Notes under the pieces: model-generated
What the model was told of the DNA's origin: nothing
Databases searched by the model: none
The model's input: only the letters and a program-made list of their open reading frames with translations
Origin: a virus
Reading direction: 5' to 3' (one strand)
Length of the DNA: 57,394 nucleotides
Virus record (IMG/VR): IMGVR_UViG_3300022723_000242
Location: 1 to 57,394 of that record
Shown: positions 50,974 through 57,394 of the stretch, in pieces
Position numbering within the stretch: the first letter of the stretch is position 1
Layout of the letters: each line of letters opens with the position of its first letter
Made by a program: the position numbers and the translations under genes

Positions 50974-51492
50974 CTACCGAAGCGTATGGGCGAGGAGGGA
51001 CTCGATCTGGTCCCTCACGAGATTGACCGTCGAGACCTCTAAGATGACATCTCGTCGACCCCACTCGAGAGCCTCGTCGTGTGTCTTGAACCTGAGATCG
51101 ACGTGAGGGACCTCAGAATTACTCATCGCCGCTCCGGTATCGTCGACCTCGGCACGACCGTACCCGGGGACATCGATCTTCGCCCCGTACGGCAATACCA
51201 AAGGATCAGCGGCAATCCCATACGGATGCATCTCAACCGACCTTCCATTCGCCGTTATTCCATCGGCGAATCGACCGCAGCACTTCTCGCACGGACAGTA
51301 GCCCGTAGCGACCGCTTCGACCTTCACCGTCCTCGGCAGTTCCTCTGCCTTTTCTATCGCTGTTGACGACCTCTGTTCGTCCTGTGCTCCGGCTTCGAAA
51401 GCTGCAACCAGCACCGGAAGGACACCCTCGACAACGAGAAACGTTACTGCAGCAACTACGATAACAAACGTTACCGCTTTTACTTTGCTCAT
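50974..51492 (-). CDS. 3D-domain (double-psi beta-barrel) cell-wall protein (172 aa)
   Basis: A basic start and one hydrophobic segment (about 5-33, VTFVIVVAAVTFLVVEGVLP) form a signal anchor. The C-terminal domain (about 58-155) is of 3D type: ATGYCPCEKCCGRFADGITA, GIAADPLVLPYGAKIDVPGY and AEVDDTGAAMSNSEVPHVDL, which hold the three conserved Asp residues. 3D domains act on peptidoglycan, as in lytic transglycosylase-type enzymes. A role in host lysis or wall remodelling is likely. The C-terminal 20 residues are unremarkable. Confidence 0.88.
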   Translation of the reverse strand: MSKVKAVTFVIVVAAVTFLVVEGVLPVLVAAFEAGAQDEQRSSTAIEKAEELPRTVKVEAVATGYCPCEKCCGRFADGITANGRSVEMHPYGIAADPLVLPYGAKIDVPGYGRAEVDDTGAAMSNSEVPHVDLRFKTHDEALEWGRRDVILEVSTVNLVRDQIESLLAHTLR

Positions 51493-51518
51493 TTCTTCTC
51501 CTTATTAAACGAGATCTA

Positions 51519-51785
51519 TTATTTGCGTATCCTCATAGAGGTTTTTATTATGTCCACTATCTTCTCGCGAACCTTTTCCGATATATCTTCTTCGTGCTTG
51601 AGAAGCATACGAAGCTGTTCGTGAGCTTCAGATGCTCCTCCTAGTATTTTGTTAATACAAGATGCCACGATAAGTGCTTTTTCGTCATCCGGCAACTCGT
51701 ATTCGATAGTTGCTTTCATATCGTAACGCAGCGTTTTGCCCCTTCGTTCCGAACGAGAAATCTCCGAGATGGTAGATGCGATCAC
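51519..51785 (-). CDS. Small protein of unknown function (88 aa)
   Basis: Not recognised. The frame opens with a GTG at 51785; an ATG at 51719 (MKATIEYELPDDEKALIV) gives a 66-residue form that looks like a complete small alpha/beta protein. Neither has a clear ribosome binding site. The helical part includes NKILGGASEAHEQLRMLL. I prefer the shorter form for fold reasons but give the full frame. Confidence 0.5.
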   Translation of the reverse strand: MIASTISEISRSERRGKTLRYDMKATIEYELPDDEKALIVASCINKILGGASEAHEQLRMLLKHEEDISEKVREKIVDIIKTSMRIRK

Positions 51786-51857
51786 CTCGGCTCACGAGTT
51801 CATTCCAATTTTCAATGAGCGCCTCGTTCATTTCTTCGATACTCTCAAACGGGCGAT

Positions 51858-52127
51858 TCATATACGCGATAATGCCACCGCGTTGTTCGGTTCTTCGCGG
51901 CCGAAAGCGCTCGCGTATAAAAATGCTTGCTCATGTACATCTACGTCACCTATCTGATCGAATACTTCGCCCGCGAGAAATACAAGTCGCGCTTTATCGA
52001 AACTGCACGAGAGCTTCGTCATTTCTTCTTTGAGCTCCATGAGCTGTTTATTCGACGCCTTGATTCCATGACGCTGAGCCCAGGCCTCGATGACCTCCTG
52101 CTCAGGCCAGGTATTACCTCGATCCAC
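51858..52127 (-). CDS. Small protein of unknown function (89 aa)
   Basis: The GTG at 52127 with GGAAG upstream begins a protein whose body reads WPEQEVIEAWAQRHGIKASN and onward. The longer open frame to 52313 overlaps another gene and is not expected to be translated. The product is a helical protein of unknown role. A perfect palindrome lies in its 5' leader. Confidence 0.55.
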   Translation of the reverse strand: MDRGNTWPEQEVIEAWAQRHGIKASNKQLMELKEEMTKLSCSFDKARLVFLAGEVFDQIGDVDVHEQAFLYASAFGREEPNNAVALSRI

Positions 52128-52175
52128 GTTTCTTCCTTTCGGTCTTATGAGACGATCTTCAGGTCGCGGCGGATG

Positions 52176-52213
52176 TCCTCGCTGCAGCTCGTCTAGACGA
52201 GCTGCAGCGAGGA
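52176..52213. terminator. Perfect 38-bp palindrome
   Basis: The sequence reads the same on both strands with no loop (TCCTCGCTGCAGCTCGTC then TAGACGAGC...). In RNA it could fold as a 17-bp hairpin with a 4-nt loop on either strand. It lies 13 nt after the stop of the 52226-52672 gene. No T-run follows, so it may be an attenuator or protein site rather than a terminator. Confidence 0.6.
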
Positions 52214-52225
52214 TCAGTGGATCGA

Positions 52226-52672
52226 CTAGTCGATCCGGCGACGGATCTCGCCGAGCTCTTCTGCGACCTTGTCGGCCGGGAAGGTGACTTCGTAAACGCC
52301 GGGCAGACGGCAATCGAAGTCCGCGTGTTTCGGATGCTCGAGGTAGAACCCGTTCGGCGCGTAGATGATCGGCCCCTGGAGGGGACTGGGATTCTTGCGG
52401 AGGTAGATCTCCTCACCGCGGTCCATCCGCAGCGTGTGGCGGCTGCCGATGGAGGTACCGGGCACCAGCTGCGGGTTGTCTGTCTTCCTCAGGCCCTTGA
52501 CCAGCTTGCGGTCGCATGTCAGGCGCTTCAGGTACACGTCGCCCTGGCGGCCCCTCTTGCCGTAGTCGATCGTGGCGGTAATGCCATCGATCAAGCGGGT
52601 CTCGGGGTCGGCGCCCTTGCGGGCCGAGATATGCATGCGTTCGCTGACCTCGAGTATGCTGTCTTCGGACAT
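52226..52672 (-). CDS. Protein of unknown function (148 aa)
   Basis: Not recognised. AAGGAG lies before the ATG. It is mostly beta, with basic stretches (IDYGKRGRQGDVYLKRLTCD) and GFYLEHPKHADFDC. The base composition is GC-rich compared with the left part of the window. No motifs of known function are seen. Confidence 0.55.
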   Translation of the reverse strand: MSEDSILEVSERMHISARKGADPETRLIDGITATIDYGKRGRQGDVYLKRLTCDRKLVKGLRKTDNPQLVPGTSIGSRHTLRMDRGEEIYLRKNPSPLQGPIIYAPNGFYLEHPKHADFDCRLPGVYEVTFPADKVAEELGEIRRRID

Positions 52673-52746
52673 GTTGTTGCTCCTTCTCGGGTTCTTTGGT
52701 TGGCAAAAATTAAAACGGTGTGAAATGGAAAAGCAACCAGGGCCTG

Positions 52747-53688
52747 CTACGAGCTGACCTGGATATCACTGTCTGGGGTACCGCCGTTGATCGACATGTG
52801 CCCCTCCTCGCACGTGCTCGCCGAGTCATCGACGCGAATGTAGTACACTCGCGTGGTCGACGAATCAGCGCACATCAACCACTTCCTGCCGTACTTGTCG
52901 CGCAGGAGGCTTCGCATGATGGCCACGTCCTTGTAAGCCTTGTATACGTCCTCGTGAATCGAAACGGCACCGGTCTCCTTGAGAAAACGACCGCCACCCG
53001 AACCGACGTAATCGCCGGCATCATCGATCTCATTGTAGCACCACCTGTCTTGCAGGATGGTGCGGACATCCTCGTCGAGATCCGAATCCTCGATCTCCTC
53101 GAGCGTCATCTCCCAAGGAGTCATCACTGCCTTCTTGGCGATAGACCGCGGCAAACGCACGCCGTCGATAGCGTACATCTCGTGACCATCTGAATACCGT
53201 AGTGCGGGGCCCGTGTCACAGTGCACGAGCTCCCCATCGTTGTAGTGGGCCTCCACCGGCTTGTCCGTCATCAGGACATAATTGGTATAGAGCCAGCAGG
53301 GGCCGCAGCTCTTGCACAGTCGGTCCCAGGCGTCGAGCAGACGACTGTCCTCCTCCTTATACATGTCCGGCTTTAGTTCCTCGCCGAACTTGTAGAAGCA
53401 CCCCCATACCGCGTCCAGCGCGGCGCAGGGGCCGTTCATCGAAATATCGGTGTTTTCGGGATCTTTGTCCGAGGACTCGATGATCGTGTCCACGGCCGCG
53501 TAGGGGCTCTGGAACCAGACGATCTCCGGCTGATCCCAACCCTTGATCTCGTGCAACTCTCGCATGGCCTTCTCGGCCGCCTCCCGATCGGTCTCGTCCG
53601 TCGACCAGCCGATATCGAAGTATCGCTGGCGGTAAACGGGCACCAGAGCTTCTTGCTCTGGAGTCAGTTTTTCTATTTTGTCTGTCAT
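52747..53688 (-). CDS. DUF6745-like protein (313 aa)
   Basis: I start at the ATG at 53688 (MTDKIEKLTPEQEALVPVYR), since a purine-rich GGAGACC lies upstream; the frame extends to 53754. The centre has the pattern TDKPVEAHYNDGELVHCDTG followed by PALRYSDGHEMYAIDGVRLP. This resembles a domain I know from bacterial proteins of unknown function (DUF6745-type, 'DxP..I..D..G.LH...GPA..Y.DG...Y..GV.VP'). Five Cys are clustered at about 115-165. The function is unknown. Confidence 0.65.
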   Translation of the reverse strand: MTDKIEKLTPEQEALVPVYRQRYFDIGWSTDETDREAAEKAMRELHEIKGWDQPEIVWFQSPYAAVDTIIESSDKDPENTDISMNGPCAALDAVWGCFYKFGEELKPDMYKEEDSRLLDAWDRLCKSCGPCWLYTNYVLMTDKPVEAHYNDGELVHCDTGPALRYSDGHEMYAIDGVRLPRSIAKKAVMTPWEMTLEEIEDSDLDEDVRTILQDRWCYNEIDDAGDYVGSGGGRFLKETGAVSIHEDVYKAYKDVAIMRSLLRDKYGRKWLMCADSSTTRVYYIRVDDSASTCEEGHMSINGGTPDSDIQVSS

Positions 53689-53781
53689 AACATGAAGGTC
53701 TCCTGTGTGCCCCGAAGGGCCGGTGGTGATGACGCGTGGCCAGGGCGCGGGCACCGTGCGGAGACGGTGCCCTGGTCCGGG

Positions 53782-54186
53782 TCAGGCGTCTAGTAGGTCC
53801 TCAGTCTGCCGCAGAAGGTCGACATCCAACTGGTCAACGATGGCCGACAGCTGAGCCATGTCGAACTCCTGCATGCCCGGGACGTAGGCGTCCTGGACCC
53901 TCCATGTGCCTGAGCCCACGACGACTCCACCCTGGATCCGGTGCCCAGAGGACAGTCGGATCCAGACGTGGATGTCCCCGAATCCGGGGACATCCACTAC
54001 CCGCTCTTCGACGCGGTATCCCGTGGGCTCCCCGGCCCCTATCCCGGGGCCAGTGATGACCCCGACATCGCCGCGCGGGATGTCGGGGTCGCCGCCATCT
54101 TCGTAGTGCTGCGGCAGGTGCCGCAGCAGACGGCGGACGCGCCAGGCCCGCAGGTAGTCGATGGTGACGGTATGGTCGATGTTCAT
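53782..54186 (-). CDS. Protein of unknown function (134 aa)
   Basis: Not recognised. AGGAG precedes the ATG at 54186. It starts MNIDHTVTIDYLRAWRVRRL and is beta-rich in the middle (RVEERVVDVPGFGDIHVWIR). It lies directly downstream of the candidate structured RNA on the same strand, so it may share that transcript. Confidence 0.55.
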   Translation of the reverse strand: MNIDHTVTIDYLRAWRVRRLLRHLPQHYEDGGDPDIPRGDVGVITGPGIGAGEPTGYRVEERVVDVPGFGDIHVWIRLSSGHRIQGGVVVGSGTWRVQDAYVPGMQEFDMAQLSAIVDQLDVDLLRQTEDLLDA

Positions 54187-54239
54187 GATCGTGTCTCCTG
54201 TCCGGGTCAGCCGTGCAGCTCCTAGTCACCTGGCAACAA

Positions 54240-54880
54240 GCCAAGTGTCCATCCCGCACCGCGTGGAGGTGGCTGCTATCGCGGGACAAAACGCCTCCGA
54301 TATACTCCTACCAAAGGGCGGTGGTATACCTTAGACTTCCCGTTTATCGATAACGGGCATCGCCTGCTCCTCGCGGAACTTCCCCACTCAAGGGGTAACA
54401 TAGCAGGCCATCTTCTCAGGGACGTACCCTGTTAAGAAGATGGGATGTCGGAGCGCCATCTCCTAATCCTTTTTGTTTTGTTTTGTCCTTCTATTACGAG
54501 CGTGGACCAGCCCGAACCTTGGTCTTACGCGCTTTGTTTTCACGCTGCCCTGAGGGTCTGTCGTGGAGGAGTCACGACGGTTTCAGATGCCTCATGACGT
54601 AGGGCTTACTCCTAGACGGCCATTTCACTCCGGGTTTTGACCCTTGCGGGCTTTACACCCGGAGCTTATTACCGTCTCTCCAGGTGCCGGCGTACTTCGC
54701 CGAAAGGCGGCAGCGGGATCCCTTAGGATCCCGGTCCGCTGGACCGCAGTCCCACCAAGGGCAAAACGAAATCGCGACGAATCGCGATTCCGCCGCCGCA
54801 CGATTCTTCAGAACCGCGCGACCACCGTAAATTGCTTTACGGCTGCCAGCCACGCTATCTTGCGATAGCATAACTTTCCT
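54240..54880 (-). ncRNA. Candidate large structured non-coding RNA (ROOL/GOLLD-like class)
   Basis: This is the larger of the two gene-free gaps. On the minus strand it is packed with hairpins. Three have GNRA loops: GCTATC-GCAA-GATAGC (54855-54870), CGTAAA-GCAA-TTTACG (54826-54841) and CCC-GCAA-GGG near 54640-54650. Other helices are GGGATCC..GGATCCC (54715-54732), GTCGTG..CACGAC (54560-54578), a nested CATCTTCT..AGAAGATG with an inner AGGG..CCCT (54409-54442), GCCTGCT..AGCAGGC (54362-54408) and CCCGTT..AACGGG (54339-54355). TATATAAAT just upstream could be its promoter -10. The size and phage setting recall ROOL and GOLLD RNAs, but I cannot match either by eye. Confidence 0.7.
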
Positions 54881-54918
54881 CATTTATATATACGTAAATA
54901 AGGCTCTGAATTCACTAT

Positions 54919-55168
54919 GCCCCCCAGGGGGCTTTCGATTTTGTACGCGCGTTCACAGATAACGGAAAGCCCCTCGAGGGGGCACCACAAGGCTGTTGAC
55001 AACTGCCTCAAATAGGAATAGCGTTCGCGCGATGGCTCAACTCATGATCTGCTCCCCCCACCCGGGTGATCACTACCTTTTCGGGCGGTTTCTCAAAGAT
55101 ATGCTCCCCCTCTGGGGGCCTCGCTTCGAACGTATTCTCGTAGCCGTCAGGGCCCCCTACCAGGGGGC
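54919..55168. repeat. Cluster of four GCCCCC...GGGGGC inverted repeats
   Basis: Short GC palindromes lie at 54919-54932, 54969-54983, 55103-55119 and 55152-55168. Each is GCCCC(C), a 1-6-nt loop and GGGG(G)C. Two are in the spacer and two inside the start of the glycosyltransferase gene, with spacing of 49 to about 134 bp. They resemble a small mobile hairpin or repeated control site. Confidence 0.7.
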
Positions 55169-56258
55169 GTATCAGTTCGATCCCCCTGATAACGTAGAAG
55201 TCCTAAACGCCGTACCTGCTGAGAAAACGCTGGGTATTACGCATACACTCGATATAGGGACACTCGAAGATCTGGCAGATAATCTGGAAGTCCGCAATAG
55301 TCTTTCGATCGGTTACGGCCTTATCGATACTCCCTTTATCGACGGGAAGTATCTTAAAACGGTATCCAAATTCGACTTTTTCGTAACGCCTTCATATATG
55401 GCTCGAGCCGCCTATCGGGAAGCACTCATCGAAGCTACGCAGGAGAACAAGGTAGATATCGATACGTACGTGGCTGCGCGGAATATGTGGTATATCCCGC
55501 CTGCGGTAGATTCATCGATATTCCGTCCACTCAACGTACATGCGGGCGAATACGGGCCCGAGGAACTTCGTCAGCATCTCTTCAACGAAAAGGTCGATCC
55601 GAACGACTTCCTCATACTGGTTTCCGGGAATCCGACGATCAAGAAGGGGATCCCACTCGCGATTCAGACCATCGCGCATCTGAAGACTCTCAACGAAAAA
55701 GATCCGTTCATCGATGGAAAAGTGAGAGGCTACCTTCATATGTCACCATATCGACCCGCTAACACCGAGAACGAATGGCTCGATATCGAGTCACTCGTGA
55801 TCGGAAACGAGTTGGAACTCGAGGACGATATACTACTCGGATACGGATTCTTCGATCAGAAGACTAAAGCCCCAGGACTTTCGGATCAAGAGATGAACTA
55901 CCTCTACAACGCGTGCGATCTCGTACTCGACACTTCACTTAAAAATAGCTGGAACTTTACGGTAGCAGAAGCGATGTCGGCTGGAACTCTTGTCGCTGGA
56001 CCGAACGATTTCGTAACCGGTGAGATCATCGACGGACGAGGTATCGAGCTCGAGACTTCACGATTCGAATGGTACCCAGGACGGGAAACATCGCATACGC
56101 CTGACTCTTACGTCCGCACTATCGATCCCTACGAAGCTGCAAAAACAATTGCTACGAGGATCAGGGAACACCAAGAGAGGAACGTACAGCCCTCTACCAT
56201 TCAGTCGTCCGTAGAGGAAATAGCGAACGAATGGTTACGGTTGATGGGGATGATATGA
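55032..56258 (+). CDS. GT4-like glycosyltransferase (408 aa)
   Basis: The start is the ATG at 55032 (MAQLMICSPHPGDHYLFGRF); the frame also contains a TTG at 54996 and an ATG at 55044. Two Rossmann-like halves are seen. The C-terminal half has LILVSGNPTIKKGIPLAI and the GT4-type NDP-sugar motif YLYNACDLVLDTSLKNSWNF with TVAEAMSAGTLV (the E of the EX7E type region). It probably modifies a phage tail or host surface glycan. It is the first of three surface-sugar genes on the plus strand. Confidence 0.78.
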   Translation: MAQLMICSPHPGDHYLFGRFLKDMLPLWGPRFERILVAVRAPYQGAYQFDPPDNVEVLNAVPAEKTLGITHTLDIGTLEDLADNLEVRNSLSIGYGLIDTPFIDGKYLKTVSKFDFFVTPSYMARAAYREALIEATQENKVDIDTYVAARNMWYIPPAVDSSIFRPLNVHAGEYGPEELRQHLFNEKVDPNDFLILVSGNPTIKKGIPLAIQTIAHLKTLNEKDPFIDGKVRGYLHMSPYRPANTENEWLDIESLVIGNELELEDDILLGYGFFDQKTKAPGLSDQEMNYLYNACDLVLDTSLKNSWNFTVAEAMSAGTLVAGPNDFVTGEIIDGRGIELETSRFEWYPGRETSHTPDSYVRTIDPYEAAKTIATRIREHQERNVQPSTIQSSVEEIANEWLRLMGMI

Positions 56259-56620
56259 AACTTCTGGTAACTACATACCTGACTGACCGTAATCAAATAC
56301 CTAACTGGTTAATACAAAACAATTTAAAAGTAATATGCGAGGTAGGGGTGAGGACAGGGGTAAACCTGAGGAGACTTCTTACAAGTGATCCCAGTAAGAT
56401 ATATGCAATCGACATGTGGAGATCCGATGTAAACGTGTCACAGAACGATGAAGGGTTTACTCGTTCTCAACAAGAAAATGCTTATCAAAATGTAAAAGCC
56501 TTGGAAAAGATATATCCACAGTTAAAAATTATTAGAGCTAATTCTATCGAGGGTGCAAAACTGATAGATGACCGTAGTTTAGACTTCTGCTACATAGATT
56601 ATGAAAATTACCCTAGCTAG
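56255..56620 (+). CDS. Class I methyltransferase-like protein, short (121 aa)
   Basis: The ATG at 56255 overlaps the glycosyltransferase stop (ATGA). It has VICEVGVRTGVNLRRLL (the SAM-binding glycine-rich loop) and IYAIDMWRSD (the motif II acidic residue), with LDFCYIDYE near the end. This is the start of a Methyltransf_24-type fold, but it stops after 121 residues, whereas such enzymes usually have 170-220. It is probably a truncated or domain-only copy. The base composition is far more AT-rich than in the gene before it. Confidence 0.65.
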   Translation: MKLLVTTYLTDRNQIPNWLIQNNLKVICEVGVRTGVNLRRLLTSDPSKIYAIDMWRSDVNVSQNDEGFTRSQQENAYQNVKALEKIYPQLKIIRANSIEGAKLIDDRSLDFCYIDYENYPS

Positions 56621-56634
56621 TTTATAAGGAAACC

Positions 56635-57375
56635 ATGATACCTAGAAAATTTCACTTCGTATTTTTTACTGAGCCGGTGGGTAAATTAGAAGTAAAACCA
56701 TTTATTCTACACAATTATATATGTATAAAGTCGTGCTACTTAACTCAATCGCCAGACGAAATTAATATTTATATAAATGGAAACGAACCTAAAAACAATC
56801 CGTATTGGGACGAAATAAGACAATATATTAATGTTGTCAGATATAACTTCGACATAGAGGTAGGTGGTAAAGAGATTTCACCGGCCAACCATATATGTGA
56901 CTTAGCCAGAGCAGAGATAGTCTATAACAACGGGGGTATATATTACGATATAGACACGTTATTCATAAGTAAGATCCCCGATAGTATCTTAAATACCGAA
57001 AAGTGTATATTTGCTATAGAGCTGTTGAATACAGAGCCTGGTTACCGGTTAATGAGCGATACTATTATGGGGGTAAAGCATAATAAGTTCTTAAACTTCT
57101 ATATAAAAAATAAAGGACTTATTCACACAGGGTATGCATATTACTCAGGCGGATTCCCTACCTCCTTATGGAAAAACGGATGCCGTGATTTAGACGGAGT
57201 GCTACTTCATAACTTTGGAACAAATACTTGGGATGCGATCGGGTCGCCTAAATTCTATAGTGGACCTATAAAATCTCTAGAAGGATCATATTCGATAGCT
57301 ATGTGTCAAAGCGCAAACTGGGAGTACTTAAAAAATTTAACAGATAAAATATATGGAGACATGAATCAACCTTAG
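56635..57375 (+). CDS. GT32-like glycosyltransferase with DXD motif (246 aa)
   Basis: It starts MIPRKFHFVFFTEPVGKLEV, typical of the sugar-transferase DXD family (IPKxIHxxW-like start). The catalytic motif is NNGGIYYDIDTLF, with the DxD, after ICDLARAEIVY. The length fits the family. AAGGAAACC precedes the ATG. With the upstream genes it forms a small cassette for glycan modification. The AT-rich composition and foreign codon use suggest recent transfer, as for the methyltransferase before it. Confidence 0.8.
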   Translation: MIPRKFHFVFFTEPVGKLEVKPFILHNYICIKSCYLTQSPDEINIYINGNEPKNNPYWDEIRQYINVVRYNFDIEVGGKEISPANHICDLARAEIVYNNGGIYYDIDTLFISKIPDSILNTEKCIFAIELLNTEPGYRLMSDTIMGVKHNKFLNFYIKNKGLIHTGYAYYSGGFPTSLWKNGCRDLDGVLLHNFGTNTWDAIGSPKFYSGPIKSLEGSYSIAMCQSANWEYLKNLTDKIYGDMNQP

Positions 57376-57394
57376 CCGTTCATGCACGAAAGTT

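Noticed and set aside
50934-50996. tRNA-like stretch (GGTAGCTCAGCGGAAGAGT and a CTACG-N7-CGTAG arm on the minus strand)
   Set aside because: The D-arm look is good, but the acceptor arms do not pair, U33 is missing in the loop, six extra bases separate the arms, there is no T-arm, and the 5' part is the end of the 3D-domain gene.
52128-52313. N-terminal extension of the 51858-52127 gene
   Set aside because: It overlaps the 52226-52672 gene and the 38-bp palindrome, and the composition is shadow-like; the GTG at 52127 has GGAAG upstream.
54653-54883. Open frame of 76 aa on the minus strand
   Set aside because: It lies entirely in the hairpin-rich RNA candidate, its codons are dictated by stems, and it resembles no protein.
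56581-56634. Stop-codon readthrough or recoding that would extend the methyltransferase
   Set aside because: After the TAG a second stop (TAA) follows a few codons later, and the next gene has its own ribosome binding site; no sign of recoding elsewhere in the window.

Overview
The window is one piece of a large double-stranded DNA tailed phage (Caudoviricetes) genome, very probably a jumbo phage. The evidence is a terminase large subunit, a T4-like replication and recombination set (family A DNA polymerase with a UDG-like domain, primase, DnaB-type helicase, UvsX-like recombinase, UvsW-like helicase, gp46/gp47) and dense gene packing with ATGA/TGATG overlaps. There are many small genes of unknown function, and no rRNA or convincing tRNA. 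The start of the window is the 5' part of a BCS1-like AAA ATPase gene that runs off the left edge. The host is unknown. One weak hint is a pair of secreted proteins with an N-terminal heptad motif (RGDLEGALAIKEKI) that I associate with Planctomycetes/Verrucomicrobia proteins.

Layout. (1) 1-13.8 kb, minus strand: small unknown genes with a HAD nucleotidase, a vWA protein and a RusA-like/RuvB/RuvA Holliday-junction cassette. (2) 13.8-15.2 kb: an IS1341-type TnpB insertion with a small ribbon-helix-helix gene. (3) 15.3-25.8 kb, minus: UvsX-like recombinase, probable SSB, DNA polymerase, primase, helicase, a small unknown gene and a UvsW-like helicase. (4) 25.8-38.5 kb, minus: the most striking block. 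A full ubiquitin-like conjugation toolkit (two E1/ThiF proteins, two JAMM proteases, a three-domain ubiquitin-like polyprotein, a single-domain ubiquitin-like protein, an E2-like protein and a RING-like multi-zinc protein) is interleaved with the gp46 (Rad50/SbcC) and gp47 (Mre11/SbcD) genes. (5) 38.6-48.4 kb: a Fic protein, the terminase (plus strand), unknown genes and a recent tandem duplication of a secreted protein. (6) 48.4-50.9 kb: a CRISPR array beside a single Cas12m-like (type V-M, formerly V-U1) effector with no adaptation genes; degenerate copies of its repeat lie at four other loci. (7) 51-54.2 kb: a 3D-domain cell-wall protein and unknown genes. (8) 54.2-55 kb: a non-coding stretch packed with hairpins that looks like a large structured RNA on the minus strand. 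(9) 55-57.4 kb, plus: a GT4-like glycosyltransferase, then AT-rich methyltransferase and GT32-like genes.

How it fits together (inference). The ubiquitin-like genes are transcribed with the recombination nuclease genes, so the modifier may act on phage DNA-processing proteins or on host proteins during replication. The Cas12m family members studied so far bind DNA and block transcription rather than cut, so the phage may use it to silence rivals, host genes or its own genes. The scattered solitary repeats, one in the cas12m leader and one across the fic stop codon, fit self-regulation by crRNA-like transcripts.
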